Shown here: piece by piece, positions 9,520 to 17,705 of the stretch | Position numbering within the stretch: position 1 is the stretch's first letter | How the letters are laid out: every line of letters starts with the position of its first letter | Assembly (NCBI RefSeq): GCF_022832375.1 | Contig: NZ_JALHLG010000003.1 | Location: forward strand, 124,001-188,000 | DNA length: 64,000 bases | Source: Novosphingobium beihaiense | GTDB taxonomy: Bacteria; Pseudomonadota; Alphaproteobacteria; Sphingomonadales; Sphingomonadaceae | Direction: 5' to 3' | The notes under the pieces: generated by a model | The model's database searches: none | The model's input: the letters and a program-made list of their open reading frames with translations, nothing else | Told to the model about the DNA's origin: nothing | Translations under genes and position numbers: made by a program

Positions 9520-9864
9520 TTAGCCTACTGCTGCCTGCTGAATGCCCGACACGATCGCGCCGGCACCGAACAGGATGAACACGCCGATGATGACCGTGGC
9601 GCCGAAGCGCCAGTTCAGGCGCCCCGTCAGCATCATGAAGCCGACGGCGGCCACCGCCATGACAGCAACCGCCGTGGCGACATTGCCCAGCAACGTGCCC
9701 TGCAGCCAGCCGAGAGCCGCCACGATCGGGCCGCTGCCCGCCGGATCATTAGCAACCGTCTGCGCCTGCGCGCCCATCGGGGCCAGCGCCGCGAAAACCG
9801 TAGCAAAAGCACTGAAAACACCGCCACGCTTGCGGCGCGAAATCTGAACGTATCGAATCACCAT
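9520..9864 (-). CDS. virB2: VirB2-type pilin
   Basis: Major pilin of the VirB system. It has a signal peptide ending at APMGAQAQ and then the usual two hydrophobic helices (VATAVAVMAVAAVGFMML and VIIGVFILFGAGAIV) joined by the short basic loop TGRLNWRFG. A longer frame from 9885 exists, but a GGAGGG site lies just before the ATG at 9864. The GTG at 9861, five bases past the site, is an equally good start. First gene of the virB cluster. The roughly 240 bases between it and the next gene upstream hold no recognisable gene; an AT-rich stretch near 10029-10040 is the only promoter-like sequence. Confidence 0.88.
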   Translation of the reverse strand: MVIRYVQISRRKRGGVFSAFATVFAALAPMGAQAQTVANDPAGSGPIVAALGWLQGTLLGNVATAVAVMAVAAVGFMMLTGRLNWRFGATVIIGVFILFGAGAIVSGIQQAAVG

Positions 9865-10108
9865 GCCCTCCGTATGAGCGCCCATTGCGCTATACTAATG
9901 ACAGGTATGTGACGATAACACGGCCAATCTTACACACGTGGAGCAAGCGTTTTCATCCTGCAGCACTGTAAAAGCGCAGAGGACGCCGGTTTCCACCAGC
10001 GCCCTCACCCCCGGCAAAAGCCTTCGCATATTTATATAGAACGCAACCCGAAGTGCAGCGGGACAAACGTGCGCGAAATCTCAATCCCAGACGATATCTG
10101 GGCGATAC

Positions 10109-10486
10109 TCAGCGCGAAGCCTGCGCGTTCGCGGACAGCAGCCTGTTGAGCGCAGTGCGCGCCGCCAGACGCGAATCCATCCAGGAACCGTCAGCCAATT
10201 CCAGCTCATACCGGTCGGAACTCGCCATTGCCGCGCGGTAAGATACGATGGCCTTGTCGGTCCGGCCTGCGGCTGCATAGGCAGCCCCCAGATTGATCAG
10301 TGCGGCAGGATCGCCCGCACGCACGGCGCTACTGGCCTCCAGTTTCCGCAAAGCCGCATCGGAGCGGCCACTGGCCAGTTCTTCATAGGCAACGTCCTGC
10401 ACCTTGCTGGCGGCAGGTGCTTCCACCGCAAGCGAGAAGGCGGACTGGCCAAGCAGTGCGGCGGTCATAAGGGCAGTAAGGGACAC
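10109..10486 (-). CDS. Small exported TPR-like protein
   Basis: Function unknown. About 125 residues with a probable signal peptide (start VSLTALMTAALLGQSAFSLAVEA). The rest is helical and resembles a short tetratricopeptide array: DVAYEELASGRSDAALRKLE and DPAALINLGAAYAAAGRTDKAIVSYRAAM each look like one repeat. GGGAGA lies six bases before the GTG at 10486, which favours it over the GTG at 10492. Divergent from the lipoprotein/TonB-receptor pair; the 294 bases between them carry several PhoB-box-like arrays, so shared phosphate control is possible. It could act as a periplasmic scaffold. Confidence 0.65.
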   Translation of the reverse strand: MSLTALMTAALLGQSAFSLAVEAPAASKVQDVAYEELASGRSDAALRKLEASSAVRAGDPAALINLGAAYAAAGRTDKAIVSYRAAMASSDRYELELADGSWMDSRLAARTALNRLLSANAQASR

Positions 10487-10563
10487 GGTCACTCTCCCGG
10501 TTTAGCTATCGATTGCAATGTATCCTCCACTTCCCGGGGCGATTTCGCAACAAAATGACGCAA

Positions 10564-10704
10564 GTGTCATAAAACTGCAATTTAATCGTGAATCGGCGGA
10601 AAAACCGCGAGTCGCGGAAGGCACACCACTGCCTGCGCACCGATGGTCATATTCAAGTCATATAAGTGAATATTATTGTCACTGTAGCGCCAACAAACTG
10701 TCAC
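10564..10704 (+). promoter_or_regulatory. Cluster of Pho-box-like direct repeats upstream of lipoprotein/TonB-receptor genes
   Basis: Three groups of 7-base half-sites with 4-base spacers, the layout of PhoB boxes. Group 1: GTGTCAT at 10564, CTGCAAT at 10575 and TCGTGAA at 10586. Group 2: TGGTCAT at 10644 and AAGTCAT at 10655. Group 3: TTGTCAC at 10676, a degenerate GCGCCAA at 10687, and CTGTCAC at 10698. Each step is exactly 11 bases. Group 3 ends 76 bases before the lipoprotein GTG. The orientation points to the plus-strand genes, though the divergent small gene could also respond. Confidence 0.72.
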
Positions 10705-10780
10705 CCCTGCCGCCTAGAGGCCCCTGCAACGAGGTGTGGAATCGCCGCCTCGTCCGCGACTCGAACACGGGGGAAACTAC

Positions 10781-12367
10781 GTGAAGAAAATTTCCGGTCT
10801 GCTGCTTGTTGGTTGCAGCGCTCTCGCTCTCGCCGGCTGCGGCGCTGATGATATCTCTTCGCCGGGTGCCGGCAGCATCACTGTCAACAACCCGGCCCCG
10901 ACTCCGGCTCCGACCCCCACGCCGACATCCGGCACGGTCACTGCCGCGGCCGACTGCCCCGCGATCGGCGCGACGACCCAGCTCAGCAACGACGGCACGA
11001 TCAGCGGTCCCGAAGGCACCTGGCGCGTTTGCACCCTGCCCGCGCTGATCGATGCGGACACCACGCTGCCGAAGATCGACGGCCTGCTCTATCGCCTTCA
11101 CGGCCGCGTTGACGTTGGCTGCGATGGCGGCTTCAACGCCCCCGCCACCGGCGCCGCCTACACCACGACGACCGCAAGCTGCAACGGCCGCTCGCTGACG
11201 TCGGACACGAACGTTACCCTGAAGATCAACCCCGGCGTCATCGTCTATGGCGAAAACGGTTCGGAAGCCGCCTGGCTCGCCGTCAACCGCGGCAACAAGA
11301 TCGACGCGCAGGGTACTGCCGCCCAGCCGATCATCTTCACCAGCGCGCAGAACGTGCGCGGCGAGAACGATGACACCGCGCAGGGCCAGTGGGGCGGCGT
11401 CGTCCTGATGGGCCGTGGCACCGTCACGGACTGCACCGTGGGTTCGATCGCCAACAGCAACTGCGAGCGCGACACCGAAGGTTCGGTCAACCCCGCCCGT
11501 TTCGGCGGCAACGACAACACCTACGACGCCGGCACCATGCGGTACTTCCAGATCCGCTACTCGGGCTACGTCCTGGGTTCGGACGTGGAACTTCAGTCGC
11601 TGACCGCAGAAGGCGTGGGCAGCGGCACGACGCTGGAATACTTCCAGAGCGTGAACAGCTCGGACGACGGCGCCGAGTTCTTCGGCGGCAACGTGGGCTT
11701 CAAGCACTACATCTCCGTGGGTGCCGACGACGACAGCCTCGACCTCGACACCGGCCTCCAGGGCAAGTTCCAGTACCTGCTGCTGCTGCAGCGCGACGGT
11801 GACGGCGACGCCCTGATGGAAATCGACAGCAACGGCGCCGAAAGCGACACCCCGCGCCAGAAAACCATCATCGCCAACTTCACTGGCGTTCAGCCCAGCG
11901 CGAACAACAACAGCGACGATGCTGCCGTGCTGATCCGCGGCAACTCGGACATCACCTGGGTCAACGGCATCCTCAACGTGCCGAACAACGAGTGTCTGCG
12001 TCTGAACGGTTCGGGCACCACCCCGGCCACTCTCACCGCCTACTCGACGGTGATGACCTGTAACGCTGCCAAGTACCTTGGCACCGGCTCCTACAGCGTC
12101 ACCGACACCCAGACCCAATTCGGTTCGGGTGCGAACGGCAACGACGACTCGTTCACTTCCACGCTGACTGACGCCTTTGTGAACGGCACCAACGAAAGCG
12201 GTGTAAGCCCGTTCGACGCCAGCACGCTCGACTCCTTCTTCGACACCACCGACTACATCGGCGCGGTCAAGAATGCGGCCGACACCTGGTATCAGGGCTG
12301 GACCTGCGACAGCTCGATCGCCGAATTCGGCTCGGGTGAAGCTTGCACGGCGCTGCCCACCACCTGA
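10781..12367 (+). CDS. Beta-helix-like surface or periplasmic lipoprotein paired with a TonB receptor
   Basis: Biochemical function unknown. The GTG start at 10781 follows GGGGGAAAC and gives a 528-residue lipoprotein (VKKISGLLLVGCSALALAGC, lipobox LAGC with Cys near residue 20). A Pro/Thr-rich linker (PAPTPAPTPTPTSG) comes next. The body has the pattern of repeated short strands seen in right-handed parallel beta-helices, including VIVYGENGSEAAWLAVNRG, AQPIIFTSAQN, GQWGGVVLMGRG, YFQIRYSGYVLG and DDGAEFFGGNVGFKHYISVG. Very similar repeats occur in uncharacterised lipoproteins of Bacteroidetes and other gammaproteobacteria that also sit beside TonB receptors (recalled, not searched). Asp-rich segments (GADDDSLDLDTG) suggest metal binding. 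Pho-box arrays lie upstream. Confidence 0.8.
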   Translation: MKKISGLLLVGCSALALAGCGADDISSPGAGSITVNNPAPTPAPTPTPTSGTVTAAADCPAIGATTQLSNDGTISGPEGTWRVCTLPALIDADTTLPKIDGLLYRLHGRVDVGCDGGFNAPATGAAYTTTTASCNGRSLTSDTNVTLKINPGVIVYGENGSEAAWLAVNRGNKIDAQGTAAQPIIFTSAQNVRGENDDTAQGQWGGVVLMGRGTVTDCTVGSIANSNCERDTEGSVNPARFGGNDNTYDAGTMRYFQIRYSGYVLGSDVELQSLTAEGVGSGTTLEYFQSVNSSDDGAEFFGGNVGFKHYISVGADDDSLDLDTGLQGKFQYLLLLQRDGDGDALMEIDSNGAESDTPRQKTIIANFTGVQPSANNNSDDAAVLIRGNSDITWVNGILNVPNNECLRLNGSGTTPATLTAYSTVMTCNAAKYLGTGSYSVTDTQTQFGSGANGNDDSFTSTLTDAFVNGTNESGVSPFDASTLDSFFDTTDYIGAVKNAADTWYQGWTCDSSIAEFGSGEACTALPTT

Positions 12368-12372
12368 TCGGG

Positions 12373-12402
12373 GACCGCCCGGAACATAGGGAGGGGGCGG
12401 TC
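12373..12402 (+). other. Stem-loop between lipoprotein and TonB receptor genes
   Basis: GACCGCCC at 12373 pairs with GGGCGGTC at 12395 around a 14-base loop, right after the lipoprotein stop. No T-run follows, so it is more likely an mRNA-stabilising or partly attenuating hairpin than a full terminator. It could set the ratio of lipoprotein to receptor. Confidence 0.55.
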
Positions 12403-12455
12403 GCTTATGGCCGCCCCTTCATTGCATTCAAAACCTGTTTTCAGGGGGAATTTAG

Positions 12456-15122
12456 ATGACCAAGCCGCGGCTAGTCTCGCTGCTGCTGCTTTCCACGTCG
12501 ATGCTTGTGCCGTCTCTGGCGCACGCGCAGGAAAGCACTCCGCCCGCCGACACAAGCACCCAGTCCTCCGCATCCGAAGCAGAAGACGCCCAGGACGATA
12601 CTCCCGACGTCTCCTTGCCCGGCGGTGAAATCATCGTCACCGGCAACCGCAAACGCAACATCGAGCAATATGCGCCGCAGGTCGTTTCCGTCCTTTCGAG
12701 CGCGGAAATCGCCCGCACCGGCGAAGGCGACATTGCCGGCGCTCTGGGCCGCGTGACCGGTCTTTCGGTTGTCGGCAACGGCTATGTCTACGTCCGCGGC
12801 CTGGGCGACCGCTATTCGCTGGCACTGCTCAACGGTTCGCCGCTGCCAAGCCCGGAACCACTCAAGCGCGTCGTTCCGCTCGATCTGTTCCCGACCAGCG
12901 TCATTGCCTCCTCGCTGGTGCAGAAGAGCTATTCGGTCAACTTCCCCGGCGAATTCGGCGGCGGCGTGATCAACCTCACCACCAAGGCCATTCCCACCGA
13001 GAGCTTCCTGACCATCGGCGGCGGCATCGGCTGGGACAGCGAGAGCACCAACAAGCTCGGCTATACTTACTACGGCAGCAAGACCGACTGGACGGGCTAC
13101 GACAACGGCAACCGCAACAAGTCGGTCGAACTCAAGCAGTACCTGAAGAGCGGCACGCTGCTCGACGGTTCGAGCGATGAAGCCAAGGCGATCGGCAGCA
13201 CCCTGATCAACGGGCGCAACGCCGTGGTCCAGACCGAAAAGAACCTGCCCGTCAACTTCTCCGGAAGCCTTTCGGCAGGCACCAGCTTCGACATGGGCGG
13301 CGCAACGCTGGGCGTGATCGGCGCGGCTGGCTACTCGAACAAGTGGCAGACCAAGGACATCACGCAGCAGCGCGTTGCCGGCCTTGAAGCCGATCAGTTT
13401 GCCCGCAACTTCCGCAATGTCGTTACCGACAACCACATTGTCGTCAACGGGCTGCTCGGGCTCGGGCTCGAATGGGGCGAGAACCAGCTGCGCTGGACCA
13501 ACCTCTATATCCACGACACCATCAAGCGGGCTGGCCTGCGCTCCGGCCAGCAGGACAACAATACCACGATCGACTATCTGTATCAGGATACCGGCTGGTA
13601 TGAACGTCAGCTCTTCGACACCCAGCTCGTCGGCGAATTCAAGTTTGGTGGCGACACGGAACTCGACTTGCGCGGCGGATACGCGAAATCGAAGCGCGAT
13701 GCGCCTTACGAGATCGAATTCCAGTACGTGCGCCTCAATTCGGGCGGCCCGTTCGGCGATTCCTACGTCAACCGTCTGGACGGCGGCAACCAGGGCGATG
13801 CCCGCGTGGCCTTCTCCAAGCTTGACGAAGATGTCTGGTCTGCCGGTGCCGACCTCTCGCACACGTTCGGGCCGGGCTGGACGGGCACGGTGGGCTATGC
13901 CTACCAGCTCAACGACCGCAGCACCTCGCGCCGCGCTTTCCAGTTCCGCGCCGCGGGTGACAACAACCTGATCTCGTCGTTCGGCCTGCTGCGTCCGGAC
14001 GTTCTGTTCCAGCCGGGCACCTTCTACGTCGACGACGTGGCCGGCCTGAACTATTCGATCCTGACCAACGAGATCGACTTTGGCGGCGCCGCCTTCGACG
14101 CATCGCTGAACAACCACGCCTGGTATGCCAAGCTGGCCGGTCAGCTGACGGATGCCCTCTCGTTCGATCTGGGCGTGCGTTGGGAATATGCCAACCAGAA
14201 GGCGGCCGTGGTCCCCGTCACCGGCACTACGACCTCGATCCCCGATACCGAACTCGAAAACGAGTACTGGCTCCCGGCACTCACCCTCACTTACGAAGTC
14301 CAGCCGGGCATGCAGGTCCGGGTCAGCGCCTCGAAAACGATCGCACGCCCGCAGTTCCGCGAGCTGCTGTACCAGACCTTCTTCGATCCGGACAGCAACC
14401 GCAGCTACCGGGGCAACCCGCTGCTGAAAGACAGCCAGCTGTACAATGCCGAAGGCCGTTTCGAATGGTACTTCGACCGTGACCAGCGGGTATCGGTCGG
14501 CGTGTTCTTCAAGCGCCTCGACAACCCGATCGAAACCTACCTGACCGACGTCAACAGCTTCATCACCAGCTATGCCAATGCACCGAAGGCTGACCTCTAC
14601 GGTGCCGAAGTCGAGCTGCAGAAGTACTTCGACCTGTTCGCCGACCGTCGCCTGCTGATCGGGGCGAACTACACCTACACCAAGTCGAAGATCAAAGTTG
14701 GCGCAAGCGACACCACGGACGTGTTCGGTGCTCCGAATTCCCCGGCCAGCGCCTACTTCCGTGATGGATCGCCGCTGACCGGCCAGTCCGAGCATATCGC
14801 CAACGTCCAGATCGGCCTGGAGCAGCAGGGCGGCCTGTCGCAGCAGACCTTCCTGTTCAACTATGCCAGCAAGCGTTCGATCAGCCGCGGTCTCGCCAAC
14901 TCCGGGCAGCCGGACTACGTCGAGAACCCCGGCCTCACCATCGACTTCGTTGCGCGCCAGGGCATCTATCTGGGCAGCAAGGAAATCGAGCTCAAGCTTG
15001 AGGCCCGGAACATCACCGGACGCAAGCACGAAGAATACCAGCTGCTTCCGACCGGCCGGATCGACGTCAACACCTACGACGTCGGCCGCGTGTTCTCGGC
15101 ATCGGCTTCGATCAAGTTCTAA
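12456..15122 (+). CDS. TonB-dependent outer-membrane receptor
   Basis: Outer-membrane active transporter of 888 residues; substrate unknown. It has a signal peptide of about 26 residues ending SLAHAQ and a Ser/Asp-rich spacer. The plug domain starts at GGEIIVTGNRKRNIEQYAPQ. Conserved plug segments include VYVRGLGDRYSLALLNGSPL and FPGEFGGGVINL; the 22-strand barrel ends in VFSASASIKF with the usual terminal Phe. The ATG has GGGGGAATTTAG before it and lies 88 bases after the lipoprotein gene in the same direction. The pair with a beta-helix lipoprotein and the upstream Pho boxes suggest uptake of a phosphorus compound; that is inference. A terminator follows. Confidence 0.9.
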   Translation: MTKPRLVSLLLLSTSMLVPSLAHAQESTPPADTSTQSSASEAEDAQDDTPDVSLPGGEIIVTGNRKRNIEQYAPQVVSVLSSAEIARTGEGDIAGALGRVTGLSVVGNGYVYVRGLGDRYSLALLNGSPLPSPEPLKRVVPLDLFPTSVIASSLVQKSYSVNFPGEFGGGVINLTTKAIPTESFLTIGGGIGWDSESTNKLGYTYYGSKTDWTGYDNGNRNKSVELKQYLKSGTLLDGSSDEAKAIGSTLINGRNAVVQTEKNLPVNFSGSLSAGTSFDMGGATLGVIGAAGYSNKWQTKDITQQRVAGLEADQFARNFRNVVTDNHIVVNGLLGLGLEWGENQLRWTNLYIHDTIKRAGLRSGQQDNNTTIDYLYQDTGWYERQLFDTQLVGEFKFGGDTELDLRGGYAKSKRDAPYEIEFQYVRLNSGGPFGDSYVNRLDGGNQGDARVAFSKLDEDVWSAGADLSHTFGPGWTGTVGYAYQLNDRSTSRRAFQFRAAGDNNLISSFGLLRPDVLFQPGTFYVDDVAGLNYSILTNEIDFGGAAFDASLNNHAWYAKLAGQLTDALSFDLGVRWEYANQKAAVVPVTGTTTSIPDTELENEYWLPALTLTYEVQPGMQVRVSASKTIARPQFRELLYQTFFDPDSNRSYRGNPLLKDSQLYNAEGRFEWYFDRDQRVSVGVFFKRLDNPIETYLTDVNSFITSYANAPKADLYGAEVELQKYFDLFADRRLLIGANYTYTKSKIKVGASDTTDVFGAPNSPASAYFRDGSPLTGQSEHIANVQIGLEQQGGLSQQTFLFNYASKRSISRGLANSGQPDYVENPGLTIDFVARQGIYLGSKEIELKLEARNITGRKHEEYQLLPTGRIDVNTYDVGRVFSASASIKF

Positions 15123-15168
15123 CCTGTTCCTCACCGGAAGGTCCCTGCCCTTCCGACGGCACCTATAC

Positions 15169-15204
15169 GGCCCGGCTGCAATCATGCGGCCGGGCCTTTT
15201 TTTT
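15169..15204 (+). terminator. Rho-independent terminator after TonB receptor
   Basis: GGCCCGGC at 15169 pairs with GCCGGGCC at 15189, loop of 12 bases, followed at once by eight T. It closes the lipoprotein/receptor unit before the manganese riboswitch. Confidence 0.92.
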
Positions 15205-15240
15205 GGCTTTCCCGCCCGGCAGGCATCGCGTAAGCGGGCC

Positions 15241-15360
15241 ATTGTCATCTGGGGAGTAGCCGTCCGCCCATTCCCGGCGGAACCTGCCGTCAACATACTT
15301 GGCCGAGAGGCCATGGCGCGCAGGAGAGTGGGATACCGCTCGGGCGAGACCAATGACGCT
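15241..15360 (+). ncRNA. yybP-ykoY manganese riboswitch
   Basis: Contains the invariant segments of this aptamer in order: GGGGAGTAGC at 15251, GTCAACATACT at 15289 and a GGGCGAGACC loop at 15342. The ends pair as P1 (GTCAT at 15244 with ATGAC at 15353). It precedes a GDT1-family gene, a known target. Between aptamer and start codon, GGCCGGGC at 15374 can pair with GCCCGGCC at 15412. That hairpin ends one base before the GGAGA ribosome site at 15421, so control of translation is likely: Mn(II) binding would be expected to free the site and turn export on. Confidence 0.92.
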
Positions 15361-15431
15361 TGCGGTTCCGTCTGGCCGGGCGGGTGCCGTATGCGTCGTT
15401 GCGTCCTGTCTGCCCGGCCCGGAGAATTTTC

Positions 15432-16004
15432 TTGGAAGCCCTTCTCACCTCCACCGCCGTCGTTGCCCTTGCGGAGATCGGCGACAAGACGCAGTTGCTG
15501 GCGATCGTGCTGGCTGCCCGCTTCCGCCGCCCCTGGCCCATCATCGCCGGTATTCTGGTGGCGACACTGGCCAACCATTTCCTGGCCGCGCTGGCAGGCG
15601 AACAGGCCGCCGCGCTCCTGGACGGGCGCTGGTTTCGCTATCTCATCGCGGCAAGTTTCATCGTCATGGCGGGATGGACGCTGATCCCCGATACATTCGA
15701 GGAAGACGACGAACCAAAGCCTGGCCGCTTCGGCCCGTTCCTGGCCACCACGATCGCGTTCTTCCTTGTCGAGATGGGCGACAAGACCCAGATCGCCACG
15801 ATCGCGCTCGGCGCCCGTTTCCAGAGCGTGCTGCCTGTGATGACCGGCACCACGCTGGGGATGATGATCGCCAATGCGCCGGCGGTGTTCCTGGGGCAGG
15901 AGATCGTCCGGCGCGTGCCGCTCGGCACGGTACGCATAATCGCCGCTTTGCTGTTCCTTGCCATCGGGCTGTGGCTGCTTGTGCAGACAACCGGCTGGGT
16001 TTGA
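15432..16004 (+). CDS. mneA: GDT1/TMEM165 (UPF0016) family manganese exporter
   Basis: Predicted cation exporter of the inner membrane, by family mainly Mn(II). The 190-residue protein has six hydrophobic helices and the two hallmark motifs EIGDKTQ (residues 15-21) and EMGDKTQ (from residue 114), which form the ion path. The TTG at 15432 sits six bases after GGAGA and starts exactly at the first helix. A longer frame from 15360 would add a polar stretch lying inside the riboswitch leader, so the short start is preferred. The riboswitch upstream supports the manganese role. The gene symbol follows the functional analogue and is tentative. Confidence 0.88.
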   Translation: MEALLTSTAVVALAEIGDKTQLLAIVLAARFRRPWPIIAGILVATLANHFLAALAGEQAAALLDGRWFRYLIAASFIVMAGWTLIPDTFEEDDEPKPGRFGPFLATTIAFFLVEMGDKTQIATIALGARFQSVLPVMTGTTLGMMIANAPAVFLGQEIVRRVPLGTVRIIAALLFLAIGLWLLVQTTGWV

Positions 16005-16232
16005 CAGGCGGGGCACAGAAAATCCGTTTCAAAACAGGCACTGCATCGTCCGTACTTTGACTGGAACGAGACTCCCCGCCTACGTGGGTCCGCGTAGGCC
16101 CGTTCAAACAGAAAACTCGCGTCCGTGCACTATTAGGGCGTGACAGTCATTTAACTTGACGAATGAATGACAACTTTGGCGAGGGCTTTTCAACCAGCAA
16201 TCAAGCCAGAGTTTTCCTGCAAGGAACGGCAC

Positions 16233-17648
16233 ATGCTTGAGTGGTTCGAAAAGAAAGCGCCCATACGCGAAAAGTTCAAAACGCTGCTGATTGTTCACAC
16301 GGGCCTGGGCCTTATCGGACTGGCTACGACGGCAGCGGCTGTATACAGCGACCTGCCTGCCATCCTCTTAATGGCGATCGCGGCGCTCACCTGCGCCGCC
16401 ATCACTGCGACTGTTCTGGTTTCCGGCGAGCGCATCTGTACGCCTTATGTGAATACCGTCGGCCGCATGGAGGCCCTGGCCGCCGGGGATACGAGCAGTG
16501 AAGTGCTCTATACCGATTACGAGGACTGCGTTGGCCGCATGACCAAGGCCATGGCGGCTTTCCGCGACAACGCCGTTCAGGTTCAGAAGAACCACGAAGG
16601 CCAGGAACTGGTGGTCGCCAGGCTCGGGCAGGCGCTCAAGGCGTTGTCGAACAATCGCCTCGATTGCGAGATCCGCGAAACCTTCCCCGCGGAATACGAA
16701 GCGCTGCGCCAGGACTTCAACCGCGCGGTGGAATCGCTGACCGATACGATCTCAACGGTGCAGCGGACAGCGAATGCCGTGCTGACCGGCTCCTCCGAAA
16801 TCCATACCGCGTCGGACGACCTGTCGCGCCGTAACGAACAGCAGGCCGCCAGCCTCGAAGAGACCACTGCGGCCATGAATCAGGTGACGCAGGGCGTCAA
16901 CGAAACGGCCACTTCCGCCGTCGGCGCTCAGAACACCATCTCCAATGCCCACCGCGAAGCGACCGAAGGCGGTGCCGTCGTCGACCGCGCCGTGCAGGCC
17001 ATGGGCGCAATCGAGCATTCCGCGCAGGAAATCAGCCAGATCATCGGCGTGATTGACGGGATCGCCTTCCAGACCAACCTCCTGGCACTTAACGCCGGGG
17101 TGGAAGCCGCCCGCGCCGGTGATGCGGGCAAGGGCTTCGCGGTCGTCGCCAACGAAGTGCGGGCGCTCGCCCAGCGCTCGGCCGATGCCGCCAAGGACAT
17201 CGGCGCGCTGATCACGGCATCGACCGAACAGGTGGAAAGCGGTGTGAAGCTGGTCGGCGAAACCGGCGAACTGCTCTCCAAGATCATGACCCGCATCAGC
17301 GATGTGAACGAACAGATCGCAGGCATTGCGGAAACCTCGCAGAGCCAGGCCGCAGGCCTCAGCCAGGTCAATACCGCCATGAGCGAACTCGATCAGGTTA
17401 CGCAGCAGAACGCCGCCATGGTGGAAGAAGCCAGCGCCGCGACCCGCTCTCTGGCGGACGAGGCGCGCGAACTTTCGCATGTCGTGGGCCGGTTCAGCTT
17501 CTCCGGCGCAAAGGCCCCGGTTCAGACCGTCACGGCTGCCAAGAGCGCTAAGTCCCCGCGGCCCGCCGCCGCCCGGCCTGCTCCGGCCTTTGAGGGCAAC
17601 CTGGCGCTCAAACAGGCGCCTGCTACTGAAGACTGGTCGGAATTCTAA
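16233..17648 (+). CDS. Methyl-accepting chemotaxis protein with minimal periplasmic part
   Basis: Chemoreceptor signalling to CheA/CheW. The 471-residue protein has two close membrane segments (about 17-38 and 41-64) with almost no periplasmic loop, so it probably senses an internal or membrane cue. A HAMP domain follows (CTPYVNTVGRMEALAAGDTS), with a second HAMP-like stretch near LVVARLGQALKALSNNRLDC. The long coiled-coil signalling domain has the hairpin tip IDGIAFQTNLLALNAGVEAA. The C-terminus reads EDWSEF, matching the xWxxF tether that binds CheR in receptors with a flexible tail. ATG at 16233 has AAGGAAC five bases before it. No che genes are nearby. Confidence 0.93.
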   Translation: MLEWFEKKAPIREKFKTLLIVHTGLGLIGLATTAAAVYSDLPAILLMAIAALTCAAITATVLVSGERICTPYVNTVGRMEALAAGDTSSEVLYTDYEDCVGRMTKAMAAFRDNAVQVQKNHEGQELVVARLGQALKALSNNRLDCEIRETFPAEYEALRQDFNRAVESLTDTISTVQRTANAVLTGSSEIHTASDDLSRRNEQQAASLEETTAAMNQVTQGVNETATSAVGAQNTISNAHREATEGGAVVDRAVQAMGAIEHSAQEISQIIGVIDGIAFQTNLLALNAGVEAARAGDAGKGFAVVANEVRALAQRSADAAKDIGALITASTEQVESGVKLVGETGELLSKIMTRISDVNEQIAGIAETSQSQAAGLSQVNTAMSELDQVTQQNAAMVEEASAATRSLADEARELSHVVGRFSFSGAKAPVQTVTAAKSAKSPRPAAARPAPAFEGNLALKQAPATEDWSEF

Positions 17649-17705
17649 TCCGCCGCACCGGCTGGAGACAGTATAGCCAGGGGGACTTGAGCGCCCCTTG
17701 GCCGC

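Noticed and set aside
7017-9578. Plus-strand open frame of about 850 codons opposite virB4
   Set aside because: Mirrors the virB4 codons, rich in His, Arg and Ala, no family resemblance.
12471-16016. Minus-strand open frame of over 1,100 codons opposite the TonB receptor
   Set aside because: Antisense to a clear receptor gene and a riboswitch, low-complexity composition (Ala, Gly, Arg, Val), no domain; a by-product of high GC codon use.
16078-16099. Hairpin after the GDT1 gene as a terminator
   Set aside because: Seven-base stem with no T-run; too weak to call.
16137-16175. Possible Pho box or CtrA site upstream of the chemoreceptor
   Set aside because: Only one GTCAT half-site is in register and the TTAA half lacks its partner seven bases on, so neither consensus is met.
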